From Pelagibacterales bacterium SAG-MED22 (GTDB taxonomy: Bacteria; Pseudomonadota; Alphaproteobacteria; Pelagibacterales; Pelagibacteraceae), in contig JACWDT010000001.1 in assembly GCA_014653985.1 (NCBI GenBank), forward strand, positions 186,001 to 250,000: 64,000 nucleotides of DNA, written 5' to 3'. Below the pieces are notes generated by a model, which was given only the letters and a program-made list of their open reading frames with translations, searched no databases and was not told the origin of the DNA. The position numbers and the translations under genes are program-made. Positions 63,806 through 64,000 of the stretch are shown piece after piece; the stretch's first letter is position 1, and each line of letters starts with the position of its first letter.

Positions 63806-64000
63806 TTATTTTTTTAAAATTTTCCAAATACCTGAAGCGGAGGTAATAATTTTTTTATCACAGCTGAGTTCACAAAAGAGAAAAACAAGTGTTTTAGTTC
63901 TTTTTAAAATTCTAGTGTGCCCAACTATTTCGTCACCTTCTTTTGAGGACCCAATAAACTTTATGTCTAGAGAAATTGTTACACAGGGAACGTTACCAGC
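63806..64000 (-). CDS. PaaI-type hotdog thioesterase, 5' end outside window
   Basis: On the minus strand the frame is open from the window end to a stop at 63808-63806, giving the last 64 residues. These read VTISLDIKFIGSSKEGDEIVG, then RILKRTKTLVFLFCELSC and a final ITSASGIWKIL, the C-terminal half of a hotdog-fold acyl-CoA thioesterase (PaaI/YigI type). The catalytic Asp or Glu would lie in the missing N-terminal part. The opposite-strand ORF at 63774 is its shadow. The substrate is not deducible. Confidence 0.75.
   Translation of the reverse strand, partial: AGNVPCVTISLDIKFIGSSKEGDEIVGHTRILKRTKTLVFLFCELSCDKKIITSASGIWKILKK

Noticed and set aside
63774-64000. Plus-strand ORF beginning MTESEHKK and open to the window end
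   Set aside because: The opposite strand reads as the C-terminus of a hotdog thioesterase with clear family patterns, so the plus-strand frame is a shadow.

Overview
The window looks like a chromosome segment of a SAR11-type alphaproteobacterium (Candidatus Pelagibacter or a close relative). The evidence is a very AT-rich composition (judged by eye), extreme compaction with 1-20 nt gene overlaps, heavy AAA/ATT/TTA codon use, and several alphaproteobacterial gene neighbourhoods: irr next to fabA-fabB-fabI, ubiE-ubiB-coaBC-dut beside mutM-rpsT-dnaA-dnaN, tlpA/argH/lysA, helicase-fdxA-carD, and dedA-dsbB-coq7. I see no insertion sequence, prophage, CRISPR array or rRNA gene. One tRNA gene (Leu, CAA) is present.

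Layout. 1-2.45 kb: two tandem outer-membrane beta-barrel genes (the first cut by the window edge) with near-identical 3' ends and terminators, separated by a convergent winged-helix-like gene. 2.4-5.5 kb: ThiE/TenI-like protein, YggS, YkuD-type L,D-transpeptidase, an orphan OmpR-type DNA-binding protein, a 2OG-Fe(II) oxygenase-like protein and a 39-codon ArfA-like gene. 5.5-12.3 kb: grpE, dnaK-dnaJ-dapB-nth-sugar/adenosine kinase, and rdgB. 12.3-15 kb: LpoA-like protein, rsmI and a DolP-like BON lipoprotein, which is the same neighbourhood as in enterobacteria. 15-28.8 kb: maeB, murJ, trpS, nfu, bax-like, a polysaccharide deacetylase, a short tsaB, a Fur-family gene, miaB, phoH-like, ybeY, lnt, metK. 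28.8-35.5 kb: nusA-infB-rbfA-rpsO-pnp. 35.6-41.2 kb: fabA-fabB-fabI on one strand; irr and a rubrerythrin / Fe-S oxidoreductase / DUF3501 operon on the other. 41.2-46.3 kb: SH3 protein, thiF-like, dut, coaBC, ubiB, ubiE. 46.3-50.3 kb: mutM, rpsT, dnaA, dnaN. 50.3-57.4 kb: plsC, lysA, an LptM-like mini-lipoprotein, argH, tlpA, HIG1-like protein, esterase, HNH nuclease, coq7, dsbB, dedA-like. 57.5-64 kb: tRNA-Leu, acyl-CoA synthetase, a 30-codon polylysine mini-gene, carD, fdxA, terB-like, a Suv3-like helicase and a truncated PaaI-type thioesterase.

How the genes work together. Most of the window is core housekeeping: protein folding, translation initiation and RNA decay, unsaturated fatty-acid synthesis, ubiquinone synthesis, DNA replication initiation and cell-envelope maintenance. 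The most interesting regulatory picture is at 38.2-41.2 kb. Two motifs resembling the Irr iron-control element, sharing 15 of 17 bases in opposite orientation, lie just before irr and just before the promoter of rubrerythrin. This suggests that a little-characterised rubrerythrin/CCG-type Fe-S/DUF3501 module is under iron or heme control. Other points of note are several very small genes (ArfA-like, LptM-like, polylysine), an attenuator-like hairpin before nusA with no rimP, a period-5 purine leader before pnp, and a three-unit 16-bp repeat upstream of dnaA.
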